Shown one piece after another: positions 5,538-7,005 of a DNA stretch of 7,005 bases. Every line of letters begins with the position of its first letter. The first letter of the stretch is position 1. This DNA comes from Phycisphaeraceae bacterium (GTDB taxonomy: Bacteria > Planctomycetota > Phycisphaerae > Phycisphaerales > Phycisphaeraceae): contig JADZCW010000147.1 in assembly GCA_020851395.1 (NCBI GenBank), positions 1 through 7,005 on the forward strand, read 5' to 3'. A program made the translations under genes and the position numbers. The notes under the pieces are model-generated. The model was not told the origin of the DNA. It saw only the letters and a list, made by a program, of their open reading frames with translations, and did no database searches.

Positions 5538-6755
5538 ATGAAGCTCCGAGCCATCCTTGACGCCCTGCGTTCGCTCGCCCCCGAGCACTACGCTGCCGAC
5601 TGGGACAAGCCCGGCCTGCACGTCGGCGACCCTGACCAGCCCGTCCGCCGGATCCTCCTGTGCATCGACCTGACCCCCGTTGTCCTGGAGGAGGCGATTT
5701 CTCGCCGATCCGATCTGATCGTCGCTTACCACCCGCCCATTTTTGACCCCCTCAAGTCCCTGACGACCACCGATCCCAAGGGCTCGCTCATCCTCCGCCT
5801 GGCTCAACGAGGCCTGGCTGTCTACAGCCCCCACACCGCCCTGGACGCCGCCCCCGGAGGCCTCAACGACTTCCTGGCCAAGCTCTGCGGCAGGGGGGAG
5901 GTCGTCCCTATCAAGCCCTGGGTCCAGTCCCCCAATCAGCCTGAGACCTTCCAGGTCGTCACCTACATCCCCCTGGACCGTGACGGTTCGCAGAAGACCG
6001 CCGACCGCCTCCGGACAGCCCTGGCCCAGTCCGGCGCCGGCGTCATCGGCCGCTACACCCATTGCAGCTTTGGCGCCCAGGGACAGGCGACCTTCCTCGG
6101 CCGAACGGGCTCACGCCCCCGCCGGGGCCAGCCCGGCCGGCTTGAACGCGTCGCTGAACTCCGCATGGAAATGGTCTGCCCCCCCGACCGTCTCAAGGAC
6201 GTGCTCCAGACCCTGCGCCATCACCATCCCTACGAAGAACCCGCCTTCTACGTCTTCGCCGTTGAGCGGGGTCCATCGCTTCAGACCGCATGCAACCCTG
6301 ACGACCCCGCCCAAGCCCCCGGTGCATCCATGGCCGCCGGCCAAGGACGCGTCATCCACCTCGACAAGCCCATCACCTTCGCCATCCTCGCCCAACGCAT
6401 CCGTCGCGGTCTGAAGGTCACCCGTCTGCACCTCGCGTCACCGACCGGCAGCAGCAGGGGGGGGCCGAAGATCGCCCGCGTCGGTCTATGTGCCGGTGCA
6501 GGCGGTTCTCTCATCGACTCCGCCCGTCGTCAGCACGCCATCGACGCCTTCGTCACCGGAGAGATGCGCCACCACGACCTTCTGGCCGCCTCCGCGTCCG
6601 GCGTCCACGTCCTGCTTGCCGGCCACACCGAGATGGAACGGCCCTATCTGCCGACCTACAAGCGTCGAATCCTCCACGCCTTGCGGCAATTGACCGGCTC
6701 GCCGCCGCCCGTCGACATCAGCCGCAAGGATCGTCCCCCCGGCCAGTGGCGCTGA
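5538..6755 (+). CDS. NIF3-family dinuclear metal protein with PII-like insert
   Basis: The NIF3/YbgI/YqfO proteins are widespread metal-binding proteins, often labelled GTP cyclohydrolase I type 2 homologues; their cellular role is unsettled. This 405-residue protein has DKPGLHVGD (23-31), YHPPIF (64-69), YSPHTALDAAPGGLND (96-111), GEMRHHD (341-347) and GHTEMERPYL (362-371). Compared with E. coli YbgI, whose ligands are two adjacent His, an Asp, and a His and Glu four residues apart, the counterparts here are Tyr64, His65, Asp103, His363 and Glu367. One His is thus replaced by Tyr, as in my recollection of human NIF3L1. A middle insert with HHPYEEPAFYVF (229-240) is the PII/CutA-like domain of the YqfO type. 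The start at ATG 5538 gives the family N-terminus. A G8 run (6457-6464) lies in a linker and keeps frame. rpsR follows after 108 bases. Confidence 0.92.
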   Translation: MKLRAILDALRSLAPEHYAADWDKPGLHVGDPDQPVRRILLCIDLTPVVLEEAISRRSDLIVAYHPPIFDPLKSLTTTDPKGSLILRLAQRGLAVYSPHTALDAAPGGLNDFLAKLCGRGEVVPIKPWVQSPNQPETFQVVTYIPLDRDGSQKTADRLRTALAQSGAGVIGRYTHCSFGAQGQATFLGRTGSRPRRGQPGRLERVAELRMEMVCPPDRLKDVLQTLRHHHPYEEPAFYVFAVERGPSLQTACNPDDPAQAPGASMAAGQGRVIHLDKPITFAILAQRIRRGLKVTRLHLASPTGSSRGGPKIARVGLCAGAGGSLIDSARRQHAIDAFVTGEMRHHDLLAASASGVHVLLAGHTEMERPYLPTYKRRILHALRQLTGSPPPVDISRKDRPPGQWR

Positions 6756-6766
6756 CGCCGGGGCGT

Positions 6767-6795
6767 TTGTCATCCCAACCCCCACCCGCTAAACT
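6767..6795 (+). promoter_or_regulatory. Promoter of rpsR
   Basis: TTGTCA (6767-6772), a 17-base spacer and TAAACT (6790-6795) form a good promoter match beginning 12 bases after the NIF3 stop. Transcription would start near 6802, leaving a structured leader of about 62 bases. A gene of its own, not read-through from NIF3, is therefore likely. Confidence 0.6.
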
Positions 6796-6802
6796 ATTTG
6801 GC

Positions 6803-6847
6803 TCGTTCACCGTCGCCCCGCCCGTGTGACGGGGCTACCACCCACGA
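6803..6847 (+). promoter_or_regulatory. Structured leader of rpsR, possible S6:S18 binding site
   Basis: CCG (6810-6812) stands just before a 6-bp hairpin, GCCCCG/CGGGGC (6815-6820 and 6830-6835, 9-base loop). A weak outer stem, TCGT/ACGA (6803-6806 and 6844-6847), could enclose both and would end next to the Shine-Dalgarno. The known S6:S18 mRNA site is a CCG bulge flanked by a stem and a hairpin. An alternative CCGTC/GACGG pairing (6810-6814 and 6828-6832) competes. The assignment is a hypothesis. Confidence 0.35.
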
Positions 6848-6853
6848 CGGAGG
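6848..6853 (+). promoter_or_regulatory. Shine-Dalgarno site of rpsR
   Basis: CGGAGG ends ten bases before the ATG at 6864 and supports that start. Confidence 0.65.
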
Positions 6854-6863
6854 TATCTGAATC

Positions 6864-7005
6864 ATGGCCGAGTTCACCCGTTTCTCCTCCCCGCGCACCA
6901 AGGTCAACGTCAAGTCCAGCACGGGGATCGTCTACGTCGACTACAAGAACGCCGACGCCCTGCGCCGCCTGCTGACCCCCAACGGCAAGATCCTCGGCCG
7001 CCGCC
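6864..7005 (+). CDS. rpsR: Ribosomal protein bS18, N-terminal part
   Basis: The window ends after 47 codons. IVYVDYKNADALRRLLTP (22-39) followed by NGKILGRR (40-47) is the S18 core, which in other bacteria reads as IDYKD..LLRRF, then GKI..RR. S18 sits on the 30S platform, where it binds 16S rRNA as a pair with S6. The N-terminal 20 residues are basic and polar and differ from the E. coli form, which is normal for this variable tail. The remaining C-terminal part (RxTGT and the basic helix) lies outside. No rpsF is seen upstream; ssb or rplI partners could lie downstream. Confidence 0.87.
   Translation, partial: MAEFTRFSSPRTKVNVKSSTGIVYVDYKNADALRRLLTPNGKILGRR

Noticed and set aside
4627..5541. 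304-codon plus-strand frame opposite the coiled-coil gene
   Set aside because: The product is rich in Arg, Leu and His without any motif, while the opposite strand encodes a regular heptad pattern.
6755..6766. ACGC/GCGT mini-hairpin at the NIF3 stop codon
   Set aside because: A 4-bp stem without a T-run is too short to call a terminator.

Overview
The window is GC-rich chromosomal DNA. The sequence suggests Planctomycetota, most likely a Phycisphaerae-like lineage. The evidence is a secreted protein ending in a GDMNLDGLVNVQDINPFV-type dockerin repeat, a stand-alone copy of the class II ribonucleotide reductase tail domain of a kind I recall from planctomycetes, and genes with little or no Shine-Dalgarno signal. 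The taxonomic call is inference from protein style, not from a marker tree.

Layout, left to right. A minus-strand gene for a secreted, dockerin-bearing protein runs off the left edge (1-1067). A 346-base gap (1068-1413) holds its likely promoter and an AT-rich hairpin. Next come mutY on the minus strand (1414-2523, A/G-mismatch adenine glycosylase) and, divergent from it across 86 bases, a small plus-strand gene for a stand-alone NrdJ-tail/TSCPD-like domain (2610-3035). purF follows on the plus strand (3196-4608, glutamine PRPP amidotransferase). An unrecognised minus-strand coiled-coil protein (4642-5412) converges on purF. Divergent from that gene is a plus-strand NIF3-family metal protein (5538-6755). 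The start of rpsR (ribosomal protein S18, from 6864) runs off the right edge.

These are mostly single housekeeping genes, each with its own promoter-like signal, not one operon. MutY removes adenine mispaired with 8-oxoguanine, PurF starts purine synthesis and the NrdJ-tail protein resembles part of a dNTP-making enzyme, so a loose nucleotide theme exists, but nothing shows that they act together.

The most interesting signal is in the control regions. Four plus-strand genes share a GCTAANNT element (TAAAGT, TAACGT, TAAGCT, TAAACT, each preceded by GC). In two of them (2610 and 5538) it ends exactly six bases before the ATG, which predicts leaderless mRNAs. purF and rpsR have a TTGACC or TTGTCA box exactly 17 bases upstream of it. 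No mobile element, CRISPR array, tRNA or rRNA was seen, and I found no clear new multi-gene system.
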